This document shows, one piece after another, positions 1 through 13,800 of a DNA stretch of 64,000 nt. Under the pieces are notes generated by a model. That model was not told where the DNA came from. It did no database searches and saw nothing but the letters and a program-made list of their open reading frames with translations. How positions within the stretch are numbered: position 1 is the stretch's first letter; each line of letters opens with the position of its first letter. The stretch comes from Plantactinospora endophytica (lineage in GTDB: Bacteria; Actinomycetota; Actinomycetes; Mycobacteriales; Micromonosporaceae), in assembly GCF_016862915.1 (NCBI RefSeq), contig NZ_BONW01000028.1, forward strand, positions 1 to 64,000, in the 5' to 3' direction. Made by a program: the position numbers and the translations under genes.

Positions 1-1
1 T

Positions 2-1890
2 GATCCGGACCAACTCGTCGGCCGACTCCCGCTCCTCGACGACACCCACCAGCACCAGGTGATCGAGGCGTGGAACGACACCGCCCGACCGACGACCTGG
101 CGCAGCATCCCCGACCGCTTCGCCGAGCAGGTGGCCGCCGCGCCGGAAACCACCGCCGTCCGGTACGGCGCCGAGTCGCTCAGCTACGCCGAACTTGGCG
201 CCGCCAGCAACCGGCTCGCCCGCCGGCTGCTCGGGTACGGCGTCGGACCCGAGTCGGTCGTCGCCGTCGCCCTGCCCCGCTCCCTCGACCAGGTGGTGGC
301 GGCCTGGGCGGTCATCGCCACCGGCGCCACCTACCTACCGGTCGACGTCGACCTGCCGGCGGCCCGGGTACGTCACCTGCTGGCCGCCGGGCAGCCGACG
401 GTGACCGTCAGCACCGAACGGTTCGCCGCCGAGCACCAGCTCGCCGACCGGCCGGTGCTGACGGTGGACGCCGAGGCCGACCGCGAGCTGACCGCCGGGC
501 AGTCGCCCGCGCCGCTCACCGACGCCGAACGCGGCACCGCACCCCGCCCCGAGCACGGGCTGTACCTGCTCTTCACCTCCGGCTCGACCGGCGAACCGAA
601 GCCCGTACTCGTGCCGGCGGTCACCATCACCAACCTGATCGACTGGCAGCGGGACCTGATCCGCCCGGAGGTCGGCGCGGTCACCGCAGCCTTCGCGCCG
701 ATCGGCTTCGACGTGTCGGTGCAGGAGATGCACGCGGCACTGCTGTCCGGGCAGACCCTGGCGATCTGCCCGGAGCCGGACCGGCGCGACCCGGAGCGGC
801 TGGTGAGCTGGCTGGCCGAGGCCGAGGTCGCGCACTGGTACGCGCCCAACCTGGTGATCGAGGCGGTCGCCGAGGCCGCGGTGACGGCCGGGGTACGGCT
901 GCCCGCGTTGCGGCACATCGTGCAGGCCGGCGAGGCGCTGCGGCCCACCGCCGCCGTCCGGGACTTCGTCGCGGCGGTACCCGGCCGACGGCTGCACAAC
1001 CAGTACGGTCCGACCGAGTCCCATGTGATCACCGGTACCGTGCTGCCCGCCGATCCGCAGGACTGGGCCGGTACCCCAGACATCGGCACCCCGGTCGCCA
1101 ACATGCGGGTCTACGTGTTGGACCCGGCGCTGCGCCCGGTGCCGCCGGGCGTGGTCGGTGAGCTGTACCTCGCCGGCAGCGGGCTCGCCCGGGGCTACGC
1201 CGGCCGGCCGGGTGCCACCGCCGACCGCTTCGTGGCCTGCCCGTTCGGCACCGGCGACCGGATGTACCGCACCGGTGACCTGGGAAGCTGGCAGCCCGAC
1301 GGCACCCTGGCGTACGCCGGGCGGGCCGACAGCCAGGTCAAGATCCGTGGGTACCGGGTGGAGCCGGGCGAGGTCGAGGCGGTGCTCGCCGCCCACGACG
1401 AGATCGCCCAGGCGGCCGTGGTCGCCGAACGGACCCCGGCCGGCGCCACCCGGCTCGTCGGATACGTGGTACCCGCGCACGGCCGCACCGTCGACCCGGC
1501 GGCGCTGACCCGACAACTCGCCACCCGGCTGCCCGACTACCTGGTGCCGGCCGCCCTCGTCCCGCTGCCCGCGCTGCCGCTGACCCGCAACGGCAAGCTG
1601 GACCGCCGGGCGCTGCCGGCGGTCGAGCCGCAGCCGTCCCGGGCCCCGCGCGACGCCCGGGACGAGGCACTCTGCGCGCTCGCCGCCGAGGTGCTCGGCG
1701 TCGAACGGGTCGGCATCGACGACGATCTGTTCGAGCTGGGCGCCAACTCGCTGACCGTCAGCCGGTTGGCCGGGCGGATCCGCAGCGCGCTGGAACTCGA
1801 CGTGCAGCCCCGGCAGATCTTCGAGAAGCCGACCGTGGCCGGGCTCGCCGACAAGCTGGCCGACGCGGCGGCCCGGCAGTCCGCGCCGAT
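2..1890 (+). other. NRPS module 1 (A1-T1; C domain mostly off-window), Pro-like pocket
   Basis: A1 spans about 110-1620 and T1 about 1640-1850, with the phosphopantetheine serine at 1748 in LGANS rather than the usual LGGHS. Aligning the core with GrsA-PheA by eye gives pocket residues D V Q W V A Q V I (K assumed). This belongs to the family whose best-known members read DVQxxAHVV and load proline, but Q replaces the usual H and W is unusual. Substrate therefore open: proline-like imino acid or something new. A7 in the second NRPS has a closely related pocket. No epimerase. Confidence 0.6.
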
Positions 1891-4800
1891 GCCCCGCCCG
1901 CAGCGGATTCCGCTCTCCCTCGCCCAGCGTCGACTGTGGTTCCTCAACCGGCTGGAGGGCAGCAGCGCCACCTACAACATCCCGAGCGCGCTGCGCCTGA
2001 CCGGCCGGCTCGACCAGACTGCCCTGTGGCAGGCGCTGGCCGACGTCGTACGCCGGCACGAGGCGCTGCGCACCGTCTTCGCCGAGGACGCCGACGGGCC
2101 GTACCAGACGGTTCGGGACGAGCTGCCGATGGCCGGCGAGGCGGTGGTGGTGACCGAGGCGGAGTTGCTGCCCCGGCTGACCGAGGCGGCCCGGTACCGG
2201 TTCGACCTGGCCGTCGAGCCGGCGCTCCGGGTCACCCTCTTCGAGGTGTCCCCGACCGAGCACGCCCTGCTGCTGGTCGCACACCACATCGTCACCGACG
2301 GCTGGTCGATGGAGGTGATCTCGCGGGACCTGGCCGAGGCGTACCAGGCCCGCCGGGGTGGCCAGGCACCCGACTGGCCCGATCTGCCGGTGCAGTACGT
2401 CGACCACGCGCTGGCCCAGGAGCAGCGGCTCGGCTCGACCGACGATCCCGACTCCACCCTGAGCCGCCAGCTCGACTACTGGACCGAGACCCTGGCCGGG
2501 CTGCCCGAGGAACTCGACCTGCCCACCGACCGGCCGCGCCCGGCCCGGGCGTCGTACCGGGGCGACCGGATCGGTTTCGAGGTCCCCGCCCCGCTGCACG
2601 CCGCGATGACCAAGCTGGCCCGGATCCACTCCGTCAGCGTCTTCATGGTGATGCAGGCGGCGCTGGCCACCCTGCTCAGCCGGCTGACCGGCGGCACCGA
2701 CATCCCGATCGGCACCCCGGTCGCCGGCCGCGCCGACGAGGCGACCGAACGTCTGGTCGGACTCTTCATCAACACCCTCGTGCTGCGTACCGACACCGGG
2801 CGGGATCCGTCCTTCGCCGAACTGCTCGGCCGGGTCCGCCGGACCAACCTCGGGGCGTACGGGCACCAGGACGTCCCGTTCGAGCGGGTGGTGGAGGCGG
2901 TCAACCCGGTCCGGTCGCTGGCCCGGCACCCGCTGTTCCAGGTGCTGCTGGCCGCCTCCGCCGGCAGCTCCGGCGCGCCGCGCCCCGAACTCGACGGGCT
3001 GACCGTCAGCCCGTACCTGCTCGGCACCGGCACCTCCCGGTTCGACCTGTACTTCTCCATGGTGGAGCGGCGCGACCAGCACGGTGAGCCGACCGGCATC
3101 CGGGGCGGTCTGGAGTTCAGCACCGACCTGTTCGACAGGGCCACCGCCGAGTCGATGGTGGCCCGGCTCGTGCACGTCCTCGGCGCCGTCGTCGCCGAGC
3201 CGGACCGTCCGATCCGCGACGTCGACCTGCTCGTCGGCGACGAACGCGAACTGCTGCTGCACGCCTGGAACGACACCACCGTCCCGGTGCCGGCCGGTCC
3301 GCTCACCCGGATGATCGAGGAGAGCGCCGGGCGGCGGCCGGATGCGGTGGCCGTCCGGTACGCCGACCGCGACCTGACGTACCGCGAACTCGACGCCGAC
3401 GCCAACCGGCTGGCCCGACACCTGCTCCGGCACGGCGCCGGCCCCGGCGAGCTGGTCGCGGTCGCGCTGCCCCGCTCCGAGCGGCTCGTCGTCGCCCTGC
3501 TGGCGGTACTCAAGACCGGCGCCGGTTACCTGCCGGTCGACCTGGACTATCCCGCCGAGCGGGTCGGCTACATGCTCGACGACGCCCGGCCGGCGATCCT
3601 GCTCGGCACCCCCGAACTGCCCGCCGACTGGGACACGGTCGGCGGCCGGCGGATCCTGCTCGGCGACCCGGCCACCGAGGCCGACCTGGCGGCGCTGCCC
3701 GGCGACCCGCTGCCGGACAGCGGCGAGTTCTCGCCCGACCAGCCCGGCTACGTCATCTACACCTCCGGCTCCACCGGCCGGCCCAAGGGCGTCGTGGTGA
3801 CCCGGGGCGGCCTGGTGAACTTCCTGCACTCGATGACCTCGACGGTGCCGCTGACCGGGGACGAGCGGCTGCTCGCGGTCACCACGGTCGGCTTCGACAT
3901 CGCCGGCCTGGAACTGTTCGGGCCGCTGCTGACCGGCGGCACCGTGGTACTCGCCGACCGCGACCTGGTCCGCGACCCGGACGCGCTGGGCGCGGCACTG
4001 GTACGCGAGCGGATCACCGTCATGCAGGCGACGCCGAGCCTCTGGCGTGCCGTGTCGGAGTCGACTGTCGACCACGACCTCGGCAGGGTACGGGTGCTGA
4101 TCGGTGGCGAGGCGCTCCCCGCCGACCTGGCCCGGACGCTGCGTCGGCGTACCCGATCGGTGCTGAACCTCTACGGTCCGACCGAGACCACCGTCTGGTC
4201 CACCGGAGCCGAGGTGACCGACGATCCGGGCCCGGCCTCGGTGATCGGCCGGCCGATCGCCAACACCGCCGTCTACGTGCTGGACCGCGCGCTGCGGCCG
4301 GTGCCGCCGCTGGTGGCCGGCGAACTCTACATCGCCGGGGACGGCCTCGCGCTCGGCTACCTGCACCGGGCCGGCCTCTCCGCCGAGCGGTTCGTCGCCG
4401 CGCCGTTCGGCCCGCCCGGCGCCCGGATGTACCGCACCGGTGACCGGGCCCGGTGGACCCGGGACGGCCGGCTGGAGTTCCTGGGCCGGGTCGACCACCA
4501 GGTCAAGCTGCGTGGCTTCCGGATCGAACTCGGCGAGGTGGAGTCCGCGCTGACCGCCTGCCCCGGGGTGGCCCGGGCCACCGTGCTGGTCCGGGAGGAC
4601 CGGCCCGGCGACCGCCGGCTGGTCGGCTACCTGGTACCGGTCGACGGGTCGGCGCCGGACCCGGCCGAACTGCGCGTCGCGCTCGGCCGCACCCTGCCGG
4701 ACTACATGGTCCCGTCGGCGTTCGTCGTCCTCGACGCGCTGCCGCTGACCCCGAACGGCAAGCTGGACCGGGCCGCGCTGCCGGCCCCGGCCCAGGACCC

Positions 4801-7800
4801 GGCCGGGGTGGGCCGGCCGCCGAGGGACGCCCAGGAGGAGATCCTCGCGACGATCTTCGCCGAGGTGCTGAACCTGCCCGCGATCGGCGTCGACGACAAC
4901 TTCTTCGACCGGGGTGGCCACTCGCTGCTGGTCACCCGGCTCGCCGGCCGGATCCGGGCGACCCTGGACGTCGAGGTGAGCATCCGGGACCTCTTCGAGG
5001 CGCCCACCGTCGCCGGGGTACGCCGGCTGCTCGACGCCGCCGCCCCGGCCCGGCCCGGCATCACCGCCGGGGACCGGCCGGAGCGGGTACCGCTGTCCTT
5101 CGCCCAGCAGCGGCTCTGGTTCCTGAACAGGTTCGAGGGGCCGAGCGCGACCTACAACATGCCGCTGTCGCTGCGGCTGACCGGCCCGCTCGACGTGGCC
5201 GCGATGCGGGCGGCCCTGGCCGACGTGGTCGCTCGGCACGAGTCGCTGCGTACCCTGTTCACCGAGCACGACGACGGGCCCTACCAGCAGATCCTGGACG
5301 CCGACACGGCCCGCCCCGAACTGGAGCTGGTGCACAGCACCGCCGGGACGGTCGACGACGACCTGGCCCGGGCCGCCCGGCACACCTTCGACCTGGCCGC
5401 CGAGCTGCCGGTGCGGGCCTGGCTGTTCCGGGTGACCGAGCAGAGCCACGCCCTGCTGGTCCTGGTGCACCACATCGCCGGCGACGGCTGGTCGATCCCG
5501 GTGCTGGCCCGGGACTTCGCCACCGCGTATCGGGCCCGGGTGGCCGGCACCGCACCGGACTGGCCCGCCCTGCCGGTGCAGTACGCCGACTACACCGTCT
5601 GGCAGCAGCGGCTCTTCGGCACCGAGGACGATCCCGGGTCGCTGATCGGCCGCCAGCTCGACTACTGGGCGGAGCGGCTGCGCGGGCTGCCGACCGAGAT
5701 CGAGCTGCCGACCGACCGGCCCCGTCCGGCGGTCGCCTCCGAACGCGGCGACCGGGCCGAGTTCGCGCTTCCGGCCGAGCTGCACGAGCGGCTGTCGGCG
5801 TACTGCCGGGACCGGGGCGCCACGCCGTTCATGGTGTTGCAGGCGGCCTGGGCGGCGGTCTTCTCCCGGCTCGGCGCCGGCACCGACGTGGCGATCGGTA
5901 CCCCGGTCGCCGGCCGGGTGGACCGGGACCTGGAGCAGTTGATCGGCTTCTTCGTCAACACCCTCGTGCTGCGCACCGACCTCTCCGGCAACCCGAGCTT
6001 CGACACGCTGGTCGAACGGGTCCGGGAGACCGCGCTCGGCGCGTACGCCCATCAGGACGTGCCGTTCGAGCGGCTGGTCGAGCGGCTGAACCCGGAACGG
6101 TCCAGTGCCCGGCATCCGCTCTGCCAGGTGGTGCTGGTGGTGAACAGTGCCGACCCGGAGCGGGCGGTGGCCAGCCTGCCGGGGCTGGCGGTGTCGCCGA
6201 ACCGGGTCGACACCGGTACCGCCCGGTTCGACCTGCGGATCTCGCTGGACGAGCACCGGACCTCCGACGGCGGGCCGGCCGGACTGCGTGGCGTCATCGC
6301 GTTCCGGACCGACCTCTACGACCACGCCACGGTCGCGGCGATGGCGGACCGGTTCGTCCGGCTGCTCGACGCGGCGCTGGCCGTACCGGCCCGGCCGGTC
6401 CGGGAGCTGCCGCTGCTCGGGGACGCGGAACGGAACCTGGTGCTGCGGGACTGGCAGGGCGAGATCCGCCCCGCCCCGGAGGTCTTCTTCCTGGACCTGT
6501 TCGCCGACCGGGTACGGGCGGTGCCGGACGCGCCGGCCGTACAGCACGGTGCCGACGTCCTCTCGTACGCCGAGTTGGACGCCCGGTCGGCCCGGCTGGC
6601 CCGGACACTGCGGGCGTACGGCGTCGGGCCGGAGGCGCTGGTCGCGGTGGTGCTGCCCCGGTCGGTGGACGCGGTGGTGGCGCTGCTGGCGGTGCTGAGG
6701 GCCGGCGGCGCGTACGTGCCGGTCGACCCCACCCAGCCCCGGGACCGGCTCGCCTTCATGGTCGCCGACGCCGCCCCGACGGCAGTGCTGACCTCCGCCG
6801 ACTGCGCCGAACTGCTGCCCGAGCTGACGGTGCCGGTGATCGAGGTCGGGTCGACGGAGTCCCCGCTCGACGGGCCGGAGCAGGACGGGCCGGAGCAGGA
6901 CGGATCGGCCCGGCCCGTCCGGCTCCACCCGGACAACCCGGCGTACGTCATCTACACGTCGGGTTCCACCGGCCGCCCGAAGGGCGTGACGATCACCCAC
7001 CGTACCCTCGGCGGTTACGTCGCCCGGTCGGCCCGGGTCTACGGGCCGGCCGCCGCGCAGGTGGCCTGGCTGCACACCCCGATCTCCTTCGACATGACGG
7101 TGACCTCGCTCTACACCGCGCTCGCCTGCGGCGGTCGGGTCGTGCTCGGCGAGCTGAACGAACTGGCCGAGTCCGGCGCACCCCGCCCGGCGCTGCTGAA
7201 GGTGACCCCGTCGCACCTGGAACTGCTGGACGGCCTGCCGGCCGAGGCGTCCCCGTCCGGGATGCTGGTGCTCGGCGGCGAACTGCTCACCGGCGCCGCG
7301 CTGGGCCGGTGGCGGGACCGGAACCCGGGCGCCACCGTCTTCGCCGCCTACGGGCAGACCGAGACCACCGTCAACTGCGCGGAACTGCGCCTGCCGCCCG
7401 GGGCGCCGACCCCGGCCGGCGCGGTGCCGGCCGGCCGCCCGTTCGAGAACACCCGGGTCTACGTCCTCGACGCGGCGCTGCGTCCGGTGCCGCCGGGCGT
7501 CACCGGCGAGCTGTACGTGGCCGGCGCCGGCATGGCCCGGGGGTACTGGAACAGGTTCGGCCTGACCGCCGAACGGTTCGTCGCCGACCCGTTCGCCGCC
7601 GACGGGTCCCGGATGTACCGCTCCGGCGACCTGGGGCGGTGGACCGCCGACGGCGAGTTGCAGATCGCCGGCCGGACCGACGACCAGGTCAAGGTGCGGG
7701 GCTTCCGGATCGAGCTGGGCGAGATCGAGAACGTCGTCGCCGCGCACCCGGCCGTGGCCCGCTGCGCCGTGGTGGTCCGCGAGGACCAGCCCGGTGATCG

Positions 7801-10800
7801 GCGACTGGTCGGTTACGTGGTGCCGGCCGGTACGGTCGGCGAGCCGGACCTGCGCGACCACGCCGCCCGTGCGCTGCCCGACTACATGGTGCCGGCCGCC
7901 TTCGTGCTCCTCGACGAGCTGCCGCTGACGGTCAACGGCAAGCTCGACCGGCGTGCCCTGCCGGCACCCGACTACGGCGCCGCCGCCGGTGGACGCGAGC
8001 CGCGTACCCCGCGCGAGGAGATCCTCTGCGGTCTGTTCGCCGAGGTGCTGGGCGTGGACCGGGTCGGCATCGACGGCGACTTCTTCGCCCTCGGCGGTCA
8101 CTCGCTGCTGGCGACCCGGCTGGCCAGCCGGATCCGCAACACCTTCGACGTCGAGATGTCGGTGCGGCAGGTCTTCGAGACGCCGACGGTGGCGACCCTC
8201 GGTGCGGCGCTGGACGGCGCCGGCCGGCCGGTGCAGGGGGTCCAGCCGGTCCGGCCGAGGCCCGCCCGCGTCCCGCTCTCCTACGCGCAGCGCCGGCTCT
8301 GGTTCATGTACCGGCTGGAGGGCCCGAGCAGCACCTACAACATCACGATGGCGATGCAGCTCACCGGCCGGCTGGACGTGTCGGCGCTGCGGGCCGCGCT
8401 GGCCGACGTGGTGACCCGGCACGAGTCGCTGCGCACCGTGTACGCGGAGGACGAGGCGGGTCCGCACCAGGTGGTGGTGGCCGCCGAGGTGGCCCGGCCG
8501 GAACTGGTACCGGTGCCGTCGTCGGCGTCGACGGTGGACGCCGACGTGGCGGGTGCGGCGCGGTACGCCTTCGACCTGTCCGTGGAGCTGCCGGTGCGGG
8601 CCTGGCTGTTCGAGGTGGCGCCGGACGAGCACGTGCTGCTGCTCGTCCTGCACCACATCGCCGGGGACGGCTGGTCGAACCCGATCCTCGCCCAGGACCT
8701 GAGCCAGGCGTACGCGGCCCGGTCCCGAGGGGAAACACCCCGGCTGGCGCCGCTGCCGGTGCAGTACCCCGACTTCGCGCTCTGGCAGCCGGAGTGGCTC
8801 GGTGCCGAGGACGACCCGAGCAGCCTGCTCGGCAGGCAGCTCGCGTTCTGGAAGCAGACCCTGGCCGGCCTGCCGGAGGAACTGGTGCTGCCGACCGACC
8901 GGCCCCGCCCGCCGGTGCCGTCGCACGAGGGCGGCCGGGTGCCGGTGGAGATCCCGGAGGAGCTGTACCGGGAGCTGCTGGCCCTGGCCCGCTCGTCCGG
9001 CGCGACGCTGTTCATGGTGTTGCAGTCGGCGCTGGCGGTGCTGCTGTCCCGGCTCGGCGCGGGTACCGACATCCCGATCGGCACCTCGATCGCGGGTCGT
9101 ACCGACGACGCGTTGTCGGGGCTGGTCGGGTTCTTCGTGAACACGTTGGTGTTGCGCACGGACGTGTCGGGGCGGCCGTCGTTCGTGGAGCTGCTGCGGC
9201 GGGTGCGGGAGGCGGACCTGGCCGCGTACGCGCACCAGGACGTGCCGTTCGAGCGGTTGGTGGAGGTGTTGAACCCGGAGCGGTCGCTGGCCCGGCATCC
9301 GCTGTTCCAGACGATGCTGTCGCTGGACAACACCGACCTGTCCAGCACCGTCGACGTGGTACGCCTGCCCGAACTCGAGGTCCGTGGCCGGCCGGTACGC
9401 CGGACCGTGGCCCGTGGCGACCTCGGTTTCACCCTGCGGGAATGGCACGACGCCGACGGTGTCGCCTCGCTGCGCGGCATCCTGGAGTTCAACGCCGACC
9501 TGTTCGACCAGGAGTCGGCCGAGCTGTTGGCCACCCGGTTCGTCCGGTTGCTGGCGGCGGTGGTCGCCGAGCCGGCAACAGGAATCGACCGGCTCCCGGT
9601 GCTGTCCGGCGCCGAGCGGACCTCGCTGGTGGCGGGCCTGAACCAGACGACTCGCACCGTTCCGGCCCTGACCCTCGGGGAGTTGTTCGAGGCGCAGGCG
9701 ACGCGGTCCCCGGACGCGCCGGCCGTGGAGTGTGCCGGTGAGGTGGTGTCGTTCGCCGAGCTGGACGCCCGGGCGAACCGGCTGGCCCGGTACCTGCTGG
9801 CCTCCGGGGTGCGGCCGGGTGACGTGGTCGGGATGATGCTGCCGCGTTCCGTGTCGTGGGTGGTCGCGATGCTGGCGGTGGCGAAGACGGGTGCGGCGTA
9901 CTGCCCGATCGACGCCGGCCTGCCGGCCCACCGGCTCGGTTTCGTGCTGGCCGACGCGGCACCGTCGGCGGTACTCGCGGTGTCGGCGTCGGCGTCGGTG
10001 GTGTCCGGGCTGGCGGACGGCCCGGTGCTGCTGCTGGACGACCCGGCCGTGCTGGCGGCGGTGGAGTCGCTGCCGGACGGCGACCTGTCGGTGCCGGAGC
10101 GCGGCGGTCGGCCGTCGCTGGACGGACTGGCGTACGTGATCTACACGTCGGGCTCGACCGGCCAGCCGAAGGGCGTCGCCGTCACCCATCGTGGCATCGC
10201 GTCGTTCGCCGCCCACCTGATCGAGATGCTCGACGTCACCCCGGACGACCGGGTGTTGCAGAACGTCTCGCTGAACTTCGACTCCTCCCTCTCCGACCTG
10301 CTCACGGCGTTCTGCTCCGGAGCCCGCCTGGTGCTCAACCCGGCGGACCAGGCGGTCACCGACGCGGACCTCACCGCGCTGGTCAACCGGCACGGCATCA
10401 CCCAGCTCACCGCCAGCCCGACCATGCTGCGGACGCTGGCCAGCGCCGAGGTGCCGACGCTGCGCGGTGTCCACCTCGGCGGCGAGCCGCTCTCCGCCGA
10501 ACTCGCCGACCTCTGGGCCCGCGCCGGGGTCCGGGTGGTGCAGGGGTACGGGCCGACGGAGTCGACGGTGGCGGTGACGACGTCCGCGCCGTTGGCGGTC
10601 GGCGAGCCGCCGCACATCGGCGGTCCGGTGGCCAACTCGCAGGTCTACGTACTCGACGGCGGCCTGTCCCCGGTGCCGGTCGGCGCGGTCGGCGAGCTGT
10701 ACGTGGCCGGCGCCGGGCTGGCCCGGGGTTACGTGGGTCGACCGGGCCTGACGGCGGAACGCTTCGTGGCCTGCCCGTTCGGTGCGGCCGGTTCGCGGAT

Positions 10801-13800
10801 GTACCGCACCGGCGACCGGGTGCGGTGGACCCGGCGCGGCGGGCTGGAGTTCGTGGGTCGGCTGGACGACCAGGTGAAGATCCGCGGGTTCCGGGTCGAA
10901 CTCGGCGAGGTCGAGGCGACGGTGGCGGCGCACCCCTCGGTCGACGGGGCGGTGGTGATCGTCCGAGAGGACCAGCCGGGTGACCGGCGCCTGGTGGCGT
11001 ACGTGGTGGGGCTGCCGGACGTGGTGGTGGACCCGGCCGAGGTGCGGACGTTCGTCTCCGGGGTGCTGCCGGGGTACATGGTGCCGTCGGCGGTGGTGGT
11101 GCTGGACGCGTTCCCGAGGTCGGCGAGTACGAAGGTGGACCGCCGGGCCCTGCCGGCACCGGACTACGGCGCCGCCGCCGGGGGCCGGGAGGCGCGTACC
11201 CCGCGCGAGGAGATCCTCTGCGGCCTGTTCGCCGAGGTGCTGGGCGTGGACCGGGTCGGCATCGACGACAACTTCTTCAACCTCGGTGGCCACTCGCTGC
11301 TGGCGACCCGGCTGGCCAGCCGGATCCGTACCGTGCTGAGCCAGGACATGCCGGTCCGGCAGCTCTTCGAGCACCCGACCGTGGCCGAACTCGCCCCGGC
11401 GCTCGACGGCGCACCGACCCGGCGTGCCCTGGCCCCGGTCCGCCCCCGGCCGGCCCGCGTCCCGCTCTCCTTCGGACAGCGCCGGCTCTGGTTCCTCAAC
11501 CGGTTCGAGGGGGCCACTGCCACCTACAACATGCCGCTGGCGCTGCGGCTCTCCGGCCGGCTCGACACGGCGGCGCTGACCGCGGCGCTGGCCGACCTGG
11601 TGACCCGGCACGAGTCGCTGCGGACGGTGTTCGCCGAGGACGAGCAGGGCGTACACCAGGTGGTGGTGGCCGCCGAGGTGGCCCGACCGGAGCTGGTGCG
11701 GGTGCGGTCGACCCCGTCCGGTGTGGCGGCCGAGGTGGCCGAGGCGGCCCGGTACGCCTTCGACCTGTCGGTCGAGCTGCCGATGCGGGCCTGGCTGTTC
11801 GAGGTGGCCGAGGACGACCACGTCCTGCTGCTGGTGGTGCACCACGTCGCCGCCGACGGCTGGTCCGCGCCCCGGCTGATGGCCGATCTCGGCACCGCCT
11901 ACCGGGAGCGCCGGGACGGCACGGCGCCGGTCTGGCCGCCGCATCCGGTGAGCTACCTCGACTACAGCCTGTGGCAGCACGAGCTGCTCGGCTCCGAGGA
12001 CGACCCGGACAGCGGCATCAGCCGACAACTGGCGTACTGGACCGAGACCCTGGCCGGGCTGCCGGACGAGTTGCTGCTGCCGACCGACCGGCCGCGCCCG
12101 GTGGCGCCGTCGTACGCGGGCGGCCGGGTGCCGGTGGAGATCCCGGACGAGCTGTACCAGGGCCTGCTGGAGCTGGCCCGGTCGTCGGGCGCGACGGTGT
12201 TCATGGTGTTGCAGTCGGCGCTGGCGGTGCTGCTGTCCCGGTTGGGTGCCGGTGCCGACGTGCCGATCGGCACACCGATCGCGGGTCGTACCGACGACGC
12301 GTTGTCGGGGCTGGTCGGGTTCTTCGTGAACACGTTGGTGTTGCGCACGGACGTGTCGGGTCGGCCGTCGTTCGTGGAGTTGCTGCGGCGGGTGCGGGAG
12401 GCGGACCTGGCCGCGTACGCGCACCAGGACGTGCCGTTCGAGCGGCTGGTGGAGGTGCTGAACCCGGAGCGGTCGCTGGCCCGGCACCCGCTGTTCCAGG
12501 TGCTGCTCTCGCTCAACAACAACGACCAGGCGCCGGCCGGGAGCGCCATCGCGCTGCCGGAACTCTCCGTCTCGACCCAGCCGCTCGGTGGTGGCGTCAG
12601 CAAGTTCGACCTGCTGTTCGGCTTCAGCGAGTTGCAGCGCTCCGGTGCGACGGCGACCGCCCTGCACGGGGTGCTGGACTACAGCGCCGACCTGTTCGAC
12701 GAGGAGTCGGCGGAGCTGTTGGCCGCCCGGTTCGTACGGTTGCTGACGGCGCTGGTGGCCGACCCGGAGTCCCGGGTGGACCAGGTGGAGGTGCTGGAGC
12801 CGGCCGAGCGCGAGTCGCTGGTGGTCGGCCTGAACCAGACGACCCGGACCGTTCCGGCCCTGACGTTGGGGGAGCTGTTCGAGGCGCAGGTACTGCGGTC
12901 GCCGGAGGCGCCGGCACTGGAGTACGTCGGAGAACAACTCTCGTTCGCGGAGCTGAACGCGCGGGCGAACCGGCTGGCGCGCTATCTGCTGCGGAACGGC
13001 GTGCGGCCGGGTGACGTCGTCGGGGTGGTGTTGCCGCGCTCGGCGTCCTGGGTGGTGGCGATGCTGGCGGTGGTCAAGGCCGGTGCGACGTACTGCCCGA
13101 TCGACGCCAACCTGCCGGCGCACCGGCTGGACTTCCTGCTCTCCGACGCGGCACCGTCGCTGCTGCTGACGGTGGCGTCGACGGCCCCGGTGCTGGCCGG
13201 TACGGCGGCCGACCGCCTGCTGGTGCTGGACGATCCGGCGGTGGCGGTGGCGGTGTCGTCGTCCCCGGCGGACGATCTGACGACCGAGGAGCGGGGTCGC
13301 CGGCTGCTGCTGGACGACGTCGCCTACGTCATCTACACCTCGGGTTCGACCGGCCAGCCGAAGGGCGTCGCCGTCACCCACCGGGGTCTGGCCAGCATGA
13401 TCCTCGAACACGTCGAGCGGATGCAGATCGGCCCCGGCGACCGGCTGCTCCAGATCGTCTCGCCGAGCTTCGACGTCAGCATGGCCGAGATCGGCCACAC
13501 GCTGTGCGGCGGAGCCACCCTGGTGATCGCGCCGGCCGGCCACGAGACCGGCGGCGACGAACTCGCCGGAGTGCTTGCCGCGCACGCCATCACGCACACC
13601 ATCCTGCCGGCCGCGCTGCTGGCGACGGTGCCGGACGGCGTCGCCACCACGCTGCGGACGATCTGCACCGGCGGCGAGGCGCTGTCGGTGGACCTCGCCT
13701 CCCGCTGGGCCGCCTCCGGGGTACGGCTGGTCAACGCGTACGGGCCGACGGAGTCGACGGTGGCGGTGACCATGTCGGCGCCGCTGGCCGAGGGCGAGGT

